Shown piece by piece: positions 17,748 to 25,822 of a DNA stretch of 64,000 nucleotides; the first letter of the stretch is position 1, and the number at the start of each line of letters is the position of its first letter. The notes below the pieces were generated by a model. It worked only from the letters and a program-made list of their open reading frames with translations, ran no database searches and was not told the origin of the DNA. The translations under genes were made by a program, and so were the position numbers. The DNA comes from Gemmatimonadota bacterium. Its GTDB lineage: Bacteria; JAAXHH01. The stretch covers positions 62,001 to 126,000 of the forward strand of contig JAPOZT010000031.1 in assembly GCA_026705925.1 (NCBI GenBank), written 5' to 3'.

Positions 17748-17777
17748 AATATAGGTTTTTCGGCCCTTGACGGTCAA
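17748..17777 (-). promoter_or_regulatory. Sigma70-like promoter for the IorA-like gene
   Basis: On the minus strand TTGACC (17777-17772), 18-base spacer, TATATT (17753-17748), giving a leader of about 38 bases to ATG 17703. The -35 is one arm of the palindrome TTGACGGTCAA, a possible operator. Confidence 0.65.
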
Positions 17778-17812
17778 GCGATATCCATCGCGGAGAACCG
17801 GCCAGAAACCGC

Positions 17813-17841
17813 TTGCGACCGTTCCGCCGTCCGGCTATATT
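17813..17841 (+). promoter_or_regulatory. Candidate promoter for the rightward class V enzyme gene
   Basis: TTGCGA at 17813-17818, 17-base spacer, TATATT at 17836-17841. The leader to ATG 18020 would be about 170 bases and includes the repetitive GC-rich stretch. Confidence 0.5.
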
Positions 17842-18019
17842 TGACGCGTTTCCCTTCAAGGTTCAGCACCGGGACCGCATGACACGGCACCACATGTAGC
17901 GGCGCCGCAAGTAGTGGCCCCGCAAGCACCGGCACCGCGTGACGCGGGCATGTCCGCACCAGTCTTTCGGTGCCACGTTTTTCGTTCCGAAGATCCACGC
18001 AGGCGATGGAGAAACGCAG

Positions 18020-19315
18020 ATGGCAAAAGGGCGTCAGACATCCGGACGGAAAAAGGTGGCGGAAAGCAGCCGGTCCGGACAGACCGGACAGACCAGGCGG
18101 ATTGCCAGGATGGCGGACACCATCGAGGAACTGGACGGTATACTGGCCGGCGCCGGACCGGCTGAAACGGACAACGAGAAGTACTGGCAGGCCGTGAGGG
18201 CCCAGTTTCCCTATAACGGCTCCATACACTACACCAACAACGGGACGATCGGCATCCTGCCCCACATGGTCCTGCAGGCCCAGATCGCGGTCCTGAAGGA
18301 GACGGAGATCCAGGACGGGGACACCGGGGGCGTCGCCTATCCGGCGCCTCACGAGGCCCACGGGAAGCTGGCCGCGCTGATCAACGCGGATCCTTCCGAG
18401 ATCGCCATCACGAGGAACTCGACAGAGAGCATGAACATCATCGCCCTCGGCCTCGACCTGAAACCGGAAGACGAGATCCTGACGACGACCCACGAGCACT
18501 ACGGCGGCTGGTCCTGCTGGCAGCACCGGCACGCACAATTCGGCAACCCGATCCGGAAGCTCGACCTGTACGATCCGCCGGAAGACGAGGACGAGATCGT
18601 CCGGCTGTTCGAGGAAGCCATTCGGCCGGAGACCCGCGTGCTCAGCTTCTGCCACGTCACCTGCACGACGGCCTGGCGCCTGCCCGTCCGGAAGATCTGT
18701 GCCATGGCCCGCGAGCGCGGGCTCATCACCGTCGTCGACGGGGCGCAGTCGGTGGGGATGATCGCGGTCGACGTGAAGGACCTCGGCGGCGACTTCTACG
18801 TGAGCAGCACGCACAAATGGCTGTTTACGCCCAAGGGCACGGGCCTGTTGTACGTGGATGACGCCGCACAGGACAAGATCGGACTGGGATACTACACGGG
18901 CGGCGGCCCGCCGACGGCGAGGCGGTTCGAGAACAACGCGTCCCAGAGTCACGCACCGCTGGTGGGATTCGCCGTGGCTGTGGATTTCCACAACGCCATC
19001 GGCACCGGCCTGGTCGAGGACCGCGGCGCGGCCATGGCGAAATGGCTCAAGACCCGTCTTTCCGACATCCCCGGCGTCAGGGTCTGGACGCCGATGAACC
19101 GCGCACTTTCCGCGTCCATGGTATCCTTTTCCATCGCCGGCATGACCTCCTCTGACGTGGGCACGCCGCTCCGGGAAAGGTACCGGGTCCACAGCCGCGG
19201 CCTGCACGAAGGGGGCTACCACGGCGCACGCATTTCCTGCGCCATGCACAACAGTTACGAAGAAATGGAGCGAGTCGCCGGCGCCGTGAGCGAAATCGCG
19301 GCCAACCGGTGCTGA
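18020..19315 (+). CDS. Class V aminotransferase-fold PLP enzyme (second copy type)
   Basis: 431-residue PLP enzyme of the cysteine-desulfurase superfamily. Seen: SIHYTNNGTIGILPHMVLQ, ITRNSTESMNIIALGL, THEHYGGWSCWQ, SFCHVTCTTAWRLPV, VVDGAQSVGMIAVDV and SSTHKWLFTPKGTG with the Schiff-base Lys near residue 267. GGAG lies 8 bases before ATG 18020; the start at 18110 (MADTIEELD) would remove a basic, low-complexity 30-residue N-terminus and is a real alternative. It is only distantly similar to the class V gene at 14247-15374. Substrate unknown. Confidence 0.82.
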   Translation: MAKGRQTSGRKKVAESSRSGQTGQTRRIARMADTIEELDGILAGAGPAETDNEKYWQAVRAQFPYNGSIHYTNNGTIGILPHMVLQAQIAVLKETEIQDGDTGGVAYPAPHEAHGKLAALINADPSEIAITRNSTESMNIIALGLDLKPEDEILTTTHEHYGGWSCWQHRHAQFGNPIRKLDLYDPPEDEDEIVRLFEEAIRPETRVLSFCHVTCTTAWRLPVRKICAMARERGLITVVDGAQSVGMIAVDVKDLGGDFYVSSTHKWLFTPKGTGLLYVDDAAQDKIGLGYYTGGGPPTARRFENNASQSHAPLVGFAVAVDFHNAIGTGLVEDRGAAMAKWLKTRLSDIPGVRVWTPMNRALSASMVSFSIAGMTSSDVGTPLRERYRVHSRGLHEGGYHGARISCAMHNSYEEMERVAGAVSEIAANRC

Positions 19316-19375
19316 GAAACCGAGTTCATACAAGCGACCGTCAGCACAGGTGCAAATAACGCGGGAGAACGAATC

Positions 19376-21058
19376 ATGTCCGATACTGCACTTACCATTA
19401 AGGCACTGAAAGAACAGTTGGGAGATACGTTCGCGGAAAACGTCGTCCTCCGCATCAAACGCGACGGCGAGTACGCGGAATTCACGGGGTCGGAAGCAGC
19501 CCGCCGGGCCGACGCGCTCGCCGGACTGCTCGCCTCCCTCGGCCTGCAGCACGGCGACCGGGTCGCGCTGCTGGCGGCCAACCAACCCGAATGGGGCATC
19601 GCGTACCTGGCCATCGTAGGGCACGGGATGACGGCCGTACCCATCGACCGGCTGTTGAAGCCCGGTGAATACCAGCGAATTCTGGAGGATTCCGGCGCAA
19701 GGGCCATCGTGGTGTCGGACGCCTTCCGGGACGACTTCCATTCCATCGCCGGTTCTTTGCCCGAACTCAAGCACGTGCTGAGCCTGGAAGAGGTGATGAC
19801 CAGCGAGACGGACGCCGCCGCGCCGGACAGCCAGGTCGGACCGGACGACCTCGCCGTCCTGATCTACACTTCGGGCACGACCGGCCGGCCCAAGGGCGTG
19901 ATGCTGTCCCACCGCAACATCATGTCCAACGTGGTGGCCGCCAGCCAGGTTATATCCATCACCTCCGACGACAGTTTCGTCTCCGTGCTCCCCCTGCACC
20001 ATACCTTCGAGTGCACCGCCGGGTTCCTCGCGCCGGTCTACAACGGCGCCATGGTGTCCTACGTGGGCAGCCTCAACTCAAGAGACATCGTCGAGACCAT
20101 GAAGGACTCCAGTGCTACGATCATGCTGGCCGTCCCGCTGCTTTACGAGAAGATGTACCAGGGGATCATGCGCAAGGTCGGCTCCCAGCCCGCGGTCACG
20201 CGGACGGTGTTCAATCTCCTGATGGGCGTGGTGAAAATGGGCGAGAAGTTCAACAAGCGCATGGGCACGGCCCTGTTCCGAAGCCTGCGCGACAAGGGCG
20301 GGCTGGGGACGATCCGGTTCTTCGTGTCCGGCGCCGCCGCCCTGCCGCCCGAGGTGGCCGAGGGATTCGATCGGCTGGGTCTGCGCATCCTGCAGGGTTA
20401 CGGGCTCACGGAGACGTCTCCGGTCGTTTCCGTGCACCGTGTGGAGCAGCCTCCGAAACCCGATTCCGTCGGACCGCCCATTAACGGCGTGGACGTTGAA
20501 GTCGTGAATCCGGACGACACGGGCGTGGGAGAACTCGTCGTGCGGGGCGAGAACGTGATGCTGGGTTACTACAACAATCCCGAGGCCACGGCCGAAGTCC
20601 TCAAGGACGGCGCGCTATATACCGGCGATTCGGGATGGATCGACGATGAGGGGCATGTCCATATCGCGGGCCGGCTCAAGAACGTGATCGTCACCCGGGC
20701 CGGCAAGAACATCTATCCGGAGGAAATCGAGGGTGAACTCGTCCTCAGTCCCTACATCGCGGAAGCGCTCGTCTTCGGCGCCGAAAACGCGGACACGGGA
20801 GAGGAATACGTCCGTGCGGTCGTGGTGCCCGACTTCGAAGTACTGGAAGAAGAAGGCACACCGGACGACGACGAGACCCTGACCGCGCTCATGAACCACG
20901 AGGTACGGGAGCGTTGCGGGAACCTCGCGGACTACAAGCGCGTCAGAGAAGTGGAGCTGCGCCGGGAAGAGTTTTCGAAGACTTCCACGCGCAAGATCAA
21001 GCGTTTTCTCTTCAAGACCGGGCAGGAAAGCCCCGCGGAGGACACCGCCGGCCAGTGA
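19376..21058 (+). CDS. AMP-binding acyl-CoA synthetase (long-chain fatty acid-CoA ligase type)
   Basis: 560-residue adenylate-forming enzyme that activates a carboxylic acid with ATP and CoA. Seen: P-loop YTSGTTGRPKGVMLSH near residue 164, FVSGAAALPPEVAEGF, the GYGLTETSPVVS motif near 342, TGDSGWIDDEGHVHIAGRLKNVIVTRAGKNIYPEEIE, and a C-terminal Lys in STRKIKRFLF. Length and motif order fit FadD-like or long-chain acyl-CoA ligases. ATG preceded by GGGAGAACG. The M50 protease gene starts 39 bases downstream, so the two may form an operon. Confidence 0.9.
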   Translation: MSDTALTIKALKEQLGDTFAENVVLRIKRDGEYAEFTGSEAARRADALAGLLASLGLQHGDRVALLAANQPEWGIAYLAIVGHGMTAVPIDRLLKPGEYQRILEDSGARAIVVSDAFRDDFHSIAGSLPELKHVLSLEEVMTSETDAAAPDSQVGPDDLAVLIYTSGTTGRPKGVMLSHRNIMSNVVAASQVISITSDDSFVSVLPLHHTFECTAGFLAPVYNGAMVSYVGSLNSRDIVETMKDSSATIMLAVPLLYEKMYQGIMRKVGSQPAVTRTVFNLLMGVVKMGEKFNKRMGTALFRSLRDKGGLGTIRFFVSGAAALPPEVAEGFDRLGLRILQGYGLTETSPVVSVHRVEQPPKPDSVGPPINGVDVEVVNPDDTGVGELVVRGENVMLGYYNNPEATAEVLKDGALYTGDSGWIDDEGHVHIAGRLKNVIVTRAGKNIYPEEIEGELVLSPYIAEALVFGAENADTGEEYVRAVVVPDFEVLEEEGTPDDDETLTALMNHEVRERCGNLADYKRVREVELRREEFSKTSTRKIKRFLFKTGQESPAEDTAGQ

Positions 21059-21097
21059 GGGAGATGCCGCGATCCCCGGAAGGCGGAATCACGATCC

Positions 21098-22096
21098 ATG
21101 GATAACAGGCTACACCCACCCGATTCGGATCCGGCGCCGCATTCCTCGAAGGATACGCTCCCCCATGCCCTGCGGCCGGACGAAGCCGGGCGGCACCGCA
21201 CCCACTGGCGCCGCCCCACCGTCCTGTTCGCCTGTACCTTCCTGACCACCCTGATCTCCGGCACCATCATGGAACACCCCGCGGTTCCCCCGCTGGTGGT
21301 GCTGTTCACCCTGGTGACCGTCCCGTCGCTTCTCCTGGACGGACTGCCCTTTTCCCTGTCGGTGCTCGGCATCCTCATGGCCCACGAGATGGGCCACTAT
21401 CTCTACGCCAGGTGGTACGGCGTCCACACCTCCCTTCCTCATTTCATTCCGTCGCCCTTCTTCTTCATCACACCGAATCCGGGTACCTTCGGCGCCGTCA
21501 TCGTGACGAAGGCGCCCTACCCGAACCGGCAGGCCCTGATGGACATCGGCGCCGCCGGTCCCATCGCCGGATTCATCGTGGCGGTCCCGATCATGGCGTA
21601 CAGCCTGGTCGGCGCCCGGGTGGATCTCATGCCCGGAGAAGGGGAGGGCCTCTACCTTGGCGAACCCCTGGTGTTTCAGGCGCTCGCCTACCTGATACAC
21701 GGCCCGCTGCCCGAGGATTACACCATTTACCTCGATTCCGTGGGCCTGGCGGCATGGTTCGGCTGCCTGGTCACCATGCTCAACCTGCTGCCGGTGGGCC
21801 AGCTGGACGGCGGCCATATCCTGTATGCCTTCACGGGGGGCGCGGCCGGAGGCAGGCGCCTGCAGAAAAACCTCGCGTTCGCGAGTTTTGCGGCTCTGGC
21901 CGTGCTGGGGTGGTATTCGCCGGGATGGTGGGTGTTCGGGGTACTGCTGCTGTTGATGGGCCGGTTCAGCGGTTTCCATCATCCCGCGCCGGTGGACGAC
22001 GCGGCGCCGCTGCCCCGGCACAGCAAGTGGCTGGGCTGGCTCGCAGTCCTGGTCTTCATCCTGACCTGCATGCCGGTGCCGATCTCGTTCACTTGA
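21098..22096 (+). CDS. M50 (site-2) family membrane metalloprotease
   Basis: 332-residue integral membrane protein. The zinc motif HEMGH is near residue 95, followed by YARWYGV and PHFIPSPFFF. The third ligand region LNLLPVGQLDGGHILY near residue 228 completes the site-2 protease signature. The protein is mostly hydrophobic after a 40-residue polar N-terminus. It is the compact form without a PDZ domain, similar to plant EGY-type and other bacterial M50 proteins. It probably cleaves membrane-anchored substrates such as anti-sigma factors. It converges on the TPR gene with an 85-base gap. Confidence 0.92.
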   Translation: MDNRLHPPDSDPAPHSSKDTLPHALRPDEAGRHRTHWRRPTVLFACTFLTTLISGTIMEHPAVPPLVVLFTLVTVPSLLLDGLPFSLSVLGILMAHEMGHYLYARWYGVHTSLPHFIPSPFFFITPNPGTFGAVIVTKAPYPNRQALMDIGAAGPIAGFIVAVPIMAYSLVGARVDLMPGEGEGLYLGEPLVFQALAYLIHGPLPEDYTIYLDSVGLAAWFGCLVTMLNLLPVGQLDGGHILYAFTGGAAGGRRLQKNLAFASFAALAVLGWYSPGWWVFGVLLLLMGRFSGFHHPAPVDDAAPLPRHSKWLGWLAVLVFILTCMPVPISFT

Positions 22097-22181
22097 CCTT
22101 AGCTTTAGCGGGCGGTGCGGGCGAAGTAGGCGATGTAGGTGTTGCGGGAGGGCCGGGCGGTCAGAGCGGACAGTGCGGGGA

Positions 22182-22937
22182 TCAGCTGATCAGCAACCGT
22201 TCCAGTTTCTTGTGGATTCGTTCGTCGTCCCCGTCGATACGATGGGCCTTGAGCAATTCGTCGATCGCCCGGGCGTTCTCGCCCATGATCTCGAAGATGG
22301 ACCCCAGTGCGTAGTGGGCCGCGAAATTGGTGGCGTCGAGCTCGAGCGCCTTCTGGTACTCTCCGACCGCCAGGTCCCACTTCTCCTGCCGGACGAAGAT
22401 CTCCGCGAGACTCATGTGGATTTCCGAGTTGTCTCCATCCCATCGCAAGGATTCCCGGTATGCGGCGACGGCCTCGTCGTACATGGTCCGCCGCTTGTAC
22501 ACCATGCCCAGGAGCTTGTAGGCCTCGCCGTTCCGGGGTGAACGGCGGATGACCTCGCGGAAGCAGTTGGTCGCTTTCTCGAATTCGCCAAGATAGCAGT
22601 AGATCCGGCCCAGATCCTGGAAGAGAGCGTCCGTTCGGTATCCGCCCTCGAGGGCGTTCAGCATGTAGCCGCGGGCTTCGCTGTAGCACTCCTGCTTCAT
22701 GTAGATCAGGCCGATATCGTACTGTACCGCGACCTTTTTCGGATACGCCCGCGCGCACTTGCTGAGCCATTCGAAGGCTTCGCTCGTGCGGCCGGTATAC
22801 ATGAGTCCGAGACCCAGGCCCCGCAGGGTCCAGTAGTCGGCCTGGTTCCGCTCCACGCGCTCGAAGCAGAGGCGCACGATGGTCTCGTAGTCCTTCTTCA
22901 CCAGGAGGAGCTTGAGCTTATGAGACCAGAACCACAT
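22182..22937 (-). CDS. Tetratricopeptide repeat protein
   Basis: 251-residue protein made almost wholly of TPR units of 34 residues, for example residues containing WTLRGLGLGLMYTGRTSEAFEWLSKCA, YDIGLIYMKQECYSEARGYM, AYKLLGMVYKRRTMYDEAVAAYRE and IHMSLAEIFVRQEKWDLAVGEYQ. It begins with MWFWSHKLKLLL and has no clear cleavage site; it is likely a scaffold. ATG 22937 is preferred over upstream in-frame TTG 23057 because the latter is the -35 box of the promoter. Partner unknown. Confidence 0.85.
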   Translation of the reverse strand: MWFWSHKLKLLLVKKDYETIVRLCFERVERNQADYWTLRGLGLGLMYTGRTSEAFEWLSKCARAYPKKVAVQYDIGLIYMKQECYSEARGYMLNALEGGYRTDALFQDLGRIYCYLGEFEKATNCFREVIRRSPRNGEAYKLLGMVYKRRTMYDEAVAAYRESLRWDGDNSEIHMSLAEIFVRQEKWDLAVGEYQKALELDATNFAAHYALGSIFEIMGENARAIDELLKAHRIDGDDERIHKKLERLLIS

Positions 22938-23028
22938 ATTGTCTACTCTTTCACGAACGGCCGGCACCGTATATCGGGGTTCGATTCCGGAGGATCGGGA
23001 CACGCGGCGCGAACATCCCGATACCCAG

Positions 23029-23057
23029 AATATACGGCGGTTCGGCAGGGGTGTCAA
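23029..23057 (-). promoter_or_regulatory. Strong sigma70-like promoter for the TPR gene
   Basis: Minus strand TTGACA (23057-23052), 17-base spacer, TATATT (23034-23029). Perfect -35 and five of six -10 bases; the leader to ATG 22937 is about 85 bases. Confidence 0.7.
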
Positions 23058-23146
23058 GCGGACCCGGCTGGCTAGGCTTCGGGGTTTTTCCTATGGTCGG
23101 GGGAAGTGAAATCGTGGGTCGGAATCAGATGGAGCGAACACGATAA

Positions 23147-23749
23147 ATGACAGCAAGAGAAGAAGTTACGGGCATCATCCTCGCGGGAGGAAAGAGCAGC
23201 CGGTTCGGCTCGAACAAGGCACTCAGCCGGATCGATGGAGACCGGTTGATCGAACGGCTCTGCCGGACGGTCGGCTCGATGACCGGACGGATGATGCTGA
23301 TCACCCATACCCCGGCGGACTACGCCTTCCTGGAGCTGGAAAGCCGGCAGGACCTGGTCCCGCGATGCGGGCCCATCGGCGGCATTTATACGGCGCTCAG
23401 GACGGCGCAGACGCCGCTGTGCCTGTGTGTGGCCTGCGATATGCCCTTTGTCAGGCCGGAATTCCTGGAATACATGGTGGAGCGGTCGGCCGGTTATGAC
23501 GTGGTCGTCCCCGTGAACGACGGACGCGTGGAACCGCTGTGCGCGGTTTACCGGGAGACCTGCGTCCCGGCGATCGAGGACCGGATCCATGCACGCAGAT
23601 ACAAGATCGCCGGATTCTTCGACGAGGTCCGCGTCCTGCGTCTTGCACCGGAGGAGGGTGGGTTCCACGATGACGACATGTTCTTCAACATCAACAACAG
23701 GACGGATTACGACGAAGCACTGAAGCGCATGACGGACCAGGCGCGCTAG
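23147..23749 (+). CDS. mobA: Molybdenum cofactor guanylyltransferase MobA
   Basis: 200-residue nucleotidyltransferase that attaches GMP to molybdopterin to make the guanine dinucleotide cofactor. Seen: GIILAGGKSSRFGSNKAL (nucleotide-binding loop, residues about 9-26), CGPIGGIYTAL, CDMPFVRPEFLEYMV (metal-binding Asp near 105) and FFNINNRTDYDEAL at the end. Length fits MobA. The TAG stop lies in the first unit of an 18-bp repeat array shared with the convergent rsmI. This implies at least one molybdoenzyme of the bis-MGD type in the genome. Confidence 0.93.
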   Translation: MTAREEVTGIILAGGKSSRFGSNKALSRIDGDRLIERLCRTVGSMTGRMMLITHTPADYAFLELESRQDLVPRCGPIGGIYTALRTAQTPLCLCVACDMPFVRPEFLEYMVERSAGYDVVVPVNDGRVEPLCAVYRETCVPAIEDRIHARRYKIAGFFDEVRVLRLAPEEGGFHDDDMFFNINNRTDYDEALKRMTDQAR

Positions 23750-23837
23750 CCGGACCGGGCGCGCTAAAGCGCTGGCCAGACCAGGCTCGCTAGCCAGACC
23801 AGGCGCGCTAGCCGGACAAGGCGCGCTAGCCGGACCG
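23733..23837 (+). repeat. 18-bp tandem repeat array providing stop codons for mobA and rsmI
   Basis: Five units of about CGGACCAGGCGCGCTAGC at 23733-23750, 23751-23768, 23777-23794, 23795-23812 and 23813-23830, with an 8-base insert at 23769-23776 and a partial last copy. Four of five contain CTAG, which gives TAG on both strands. mobA ends in unit 1 (23747-23749) and rsmI in unit 5 (23826-23828). Confidence 0.92.
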
Positions 23838-24494
23838 TCCCTCCACCAGCAGGATGAACTCCCCGCGCAGGCGGCGGTCCCGGGTCTCTTCACGCAGCTC
23901 CGACAGCAGACTCCGGTCGATTTTCTCGTGAAGCTTGGTCAGGTCGTTCGCCAGGGCCGCCCTGCGGTCCCCGAACGCCTCCAGGGCGTCGGCGATGAGC
24001 GCGTGCACCCGGTGGGGGCTTTCGAAATAGATGAGCGTGTCCGCACGGTCCGCGTCCGCTTCAAGATAGCGGCGCCGGGCCGTAGGCCTGCGAGGCGGGA
24101 ATCCGCAGAATGAAAACCGGTGGACCGGCAGGCCCGAGAGGACGAGCGCCATGATCGGCGCGCTCGGGCCAGGGGCCATGCTTACGGGGATTTCGGCCTG
24201 TATCGCGGCCTGGACGAGCCGGTATCCGGGATCGGCGATTCCGGGCGTGCCCGCATCCGTGACCAGGGCGAGGTCCCGTCCCTGTTCCAGGACGGCCAGG
24301 GCCCTGGGTACGGCCCGCTGCTCGTTGTGTTCATGGTAGGACATCTGCCGCGCGCTGATCCCGTAACGCTTGAGCAGTCGTCCGGTCCTGCGCGTGTCTT
24401 CGCTGAGCACGGTATCCACGCCGCGCAGGATCTCCAGCGCCCGGAGCGTGATGTCGTCCAGATGGCCGATCGGCGTGGCAACCAGGTAAAGCAT
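23826..24494 (-). CDS. rsmI: 16S rRNA 2'-O-ribose C1402 methyltransferase RsmI
   Basis: 222-residue tetrapyrrole-methylase-fold enzyme that methylates C1402 of 16S rRNA with SAM. Seen: [22 protein letters not shown] at the N-terminus, [42 protein letters not shown] and [13 protein letters not shown], all signature blocks. It is shorter than E. coli RsmI (about 286) because the C-terminal RsmI-specific HTH region is missing after FILLVEG; this short form is common outside Proteobacteria. The start is 3 bases after the Gfo/Idh stop, so the pair is probably translated from one mRNA. Confidence 0.93.
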   Translation of the reverse strand: MLYLVATPIGHLDDITLRALEILRGVDTVLSEDTRRTGRLLKRYGISARQMSYHEHNEQRAVPRALAVLEQGRDLALVTDAGTPGIADPGYRLVQAAIQAEIPVSMAPGPSAPIMALVLSGLPVHRFSFCGFPPRRPTARRRYLEADADRADTLIYFESPHRVHALIADALEAFGDRRAALANDLTKLHEKIDRSLLSELREETRDRRLRGEFILLVEGRSG

Positions 24495-24497
24495 GGA

Positions 24498-25544
24498 TTA
24501 GTTCGTCTGTTCGGGGAACGGCGCGCGTATGTCGTAGCGGCCGTGTATCTCCACGGGAAGCGCTCCCTCCTCAACCATCAGGTCCAGCGGATTGTCTCCC
24601 GTCTGCAGCGGCAGTTCGAACACGTCGCGGATGCGGGCCGATTCGTAGATCGACATCATGAGTTCCATGGTCAGACGGGCGGTTTCGCCGTCGTTGCGGT
24701 GTTTTTCTCCGCTGCCGTCCAGCCAGGAAATGAACTCGTCGTACTGGTCAACCTCTACCGGCGGCGGCGTGATGGACTGCCAGTCGCCGGCATGGCGGTT
24801 CAGCAGGAGCAGGCCGCCTTCGGGACCGCGTTTCAGGATCCCCTCCGTGCCGTAGATCACGTCGCCCTGCAGCCCGGGATCGGGCAGGTCGCTTTCGTAG
24901 GTGCCCCTGATCCCGCCTTCGAAGGCGATGATCGCCGCACACCGGTCCTCGCACCGCACCCGGCGCTCCCAACGGTCCGTCTTGCGGGTCACCTGGCCGA
25001 TCACCCAGACCGGAGCGGGGTCGCCCAGCACGTACAACATTTCGTCCAGTTCGTGAGTGCCCCGGTTGAGCAGGCCGTGGGCGTCCCGGCGCAGCATGGC
25101 CGTGGGCGATCCGATCGCGCCGTCCATCACCAGGCGGCGCGCTTCCACGTTCTGCGGGGTGTACCTGCGCTGGTGGCCGATGGCGAGCTTGACGCCGTGC
25201 TGCGCGCAGGATGCCAGCATGAGGTCGGCTTCGCGGAGGCTGGACGCCATCGGCTTCTCGCCCAGAATGCCCATTGCGCCCGATTCCGCGGCTTTCACGG
25301 TGATTTCGGCGCGGACGTTCTGCCAGGTGGTGATGCTGACGATGTCACAGGCTTCTTGCTTCAGCATATCCGCGTAATCCGTGTAGGGTTTCGCGTCGAA
25401 TTCGTCGGCCAGCTTGCGGGCGCTTCGCTCACTGACGTCGGCGACCGCCACCACGTCGGTCTGCGGTTTCTGCGTCCAGTGCCGCGCGTGCGAACCGCCC
25501 ATTCCTCCGCAGCCTATGATGCCGACCCGATATGACCCGGACAT
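24498..25544 (-). CDS. Gfo/Idh/MocA-family oxidoreductase
   Basis: 348-residue NAD(P)-dependent sugar or inositol dehydrogenase-like protein. Seen: Rossmann YRVGIIGCGGMGGSHARHW at residues 5-23, DVVAVADVSERSARKLA, the EKPMA motif (about 98) with the conserved Lys, and a C-terminal alpha/beta domain containing HELDEMLYVLGDP. ATG 25544 is preceded by AAGGAG with 5-base spacing. Immediately upstream of rsmI on the same strand. Substrate unknown; the family oxidises or epimerises sugars, inositols and related polyols. Confidence 0.9.
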   Translation of the reverse strand: MSGSYRVGIIGCGGMGGSHARHWTQKPQTDVVAVADVSERSARKLADEFDAKPYTDYADMLKQEACDIVSITTWQNVRAEITVKAAESGAMGILGEKPMASSLREADLMLASCAQHGVKLAIGHQRRYTPQNVEARRLVMDGAIGSPTAMLRRDAHGLLNRGTHELDEMLYVLGDPAPVWVIGQVTRKTDRWERRVRCEDRCAAIIAFEGGIRGTYESDLPDPGLQGDVIYGTEGILKRGPEGGLLLLNRHAGDWQSITPPPVEVDQYDEFISWLDGSGEKHRNDGETARLTMELMMSIYESARIRDVFELPLQTGDNPLDLMVEEGALPVEIHGRYDIRAPFPEQTN

Positions 25545-25822
25545 GTGAACTCCTTGATTGCGTGTGCATTCCCGCTCCCCGCGGCCTGTCGTTCCGCGCA
25601 ATGTACCACTTGCCGATTGAACCCGCAACCACTGTTTGGCAGGGCTTTGCACGCCCGGGATGGGCCGGTGGACCCAGCACGGACCGGTGAGCCCCGGCAG
25701 GTCCGGACACTGCCAGGTTCGCCCGTGCAGGGCCGGCGGATCGATCGCCGCACCGTACTAATATATTGCTCCCCTCTATCGTCGGTTGTAGGTTAGCACA
25801 GTACAACTGCGGGAGGAAAGGA

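Larger units (their letters stand above)
17704..18019 (+). other. Divergent intergenic region, 316 bases
   Basis: Between the IorA-like gene (minus) and a class V enzyme (plus). It holds two divergent sigma70-like promoters, an 11-bp palindrome TTGACGGTCAA at 17767-17777 that overlaps the leftward -35, and a degenerate GC-rich repetitive stretch at about 17880-17945 with recurring CCGCAAG/CACCGG words. No gene is seen. Confidence 0.6.

Noticed and set aside
17774-20002. 742-codon open frame on the minus strand
   Set aside because: It lies opposite the class V enzyme and acyl-CoA synthetase genes, both of which have clear motifs. GC-rich third positions make long antisense frames common.
22180-22191. 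12-bp palindrome GATCAGCTGATC between M50 and TPR genes
   Set aside because: It overlaps the TPR stop codon and coding end and has no T-run; treated as chance.
23733-23837. Possible CRISPR array
   Set aside because: Units are 18 bp with no unique spacers between them and no cas genes nearby.
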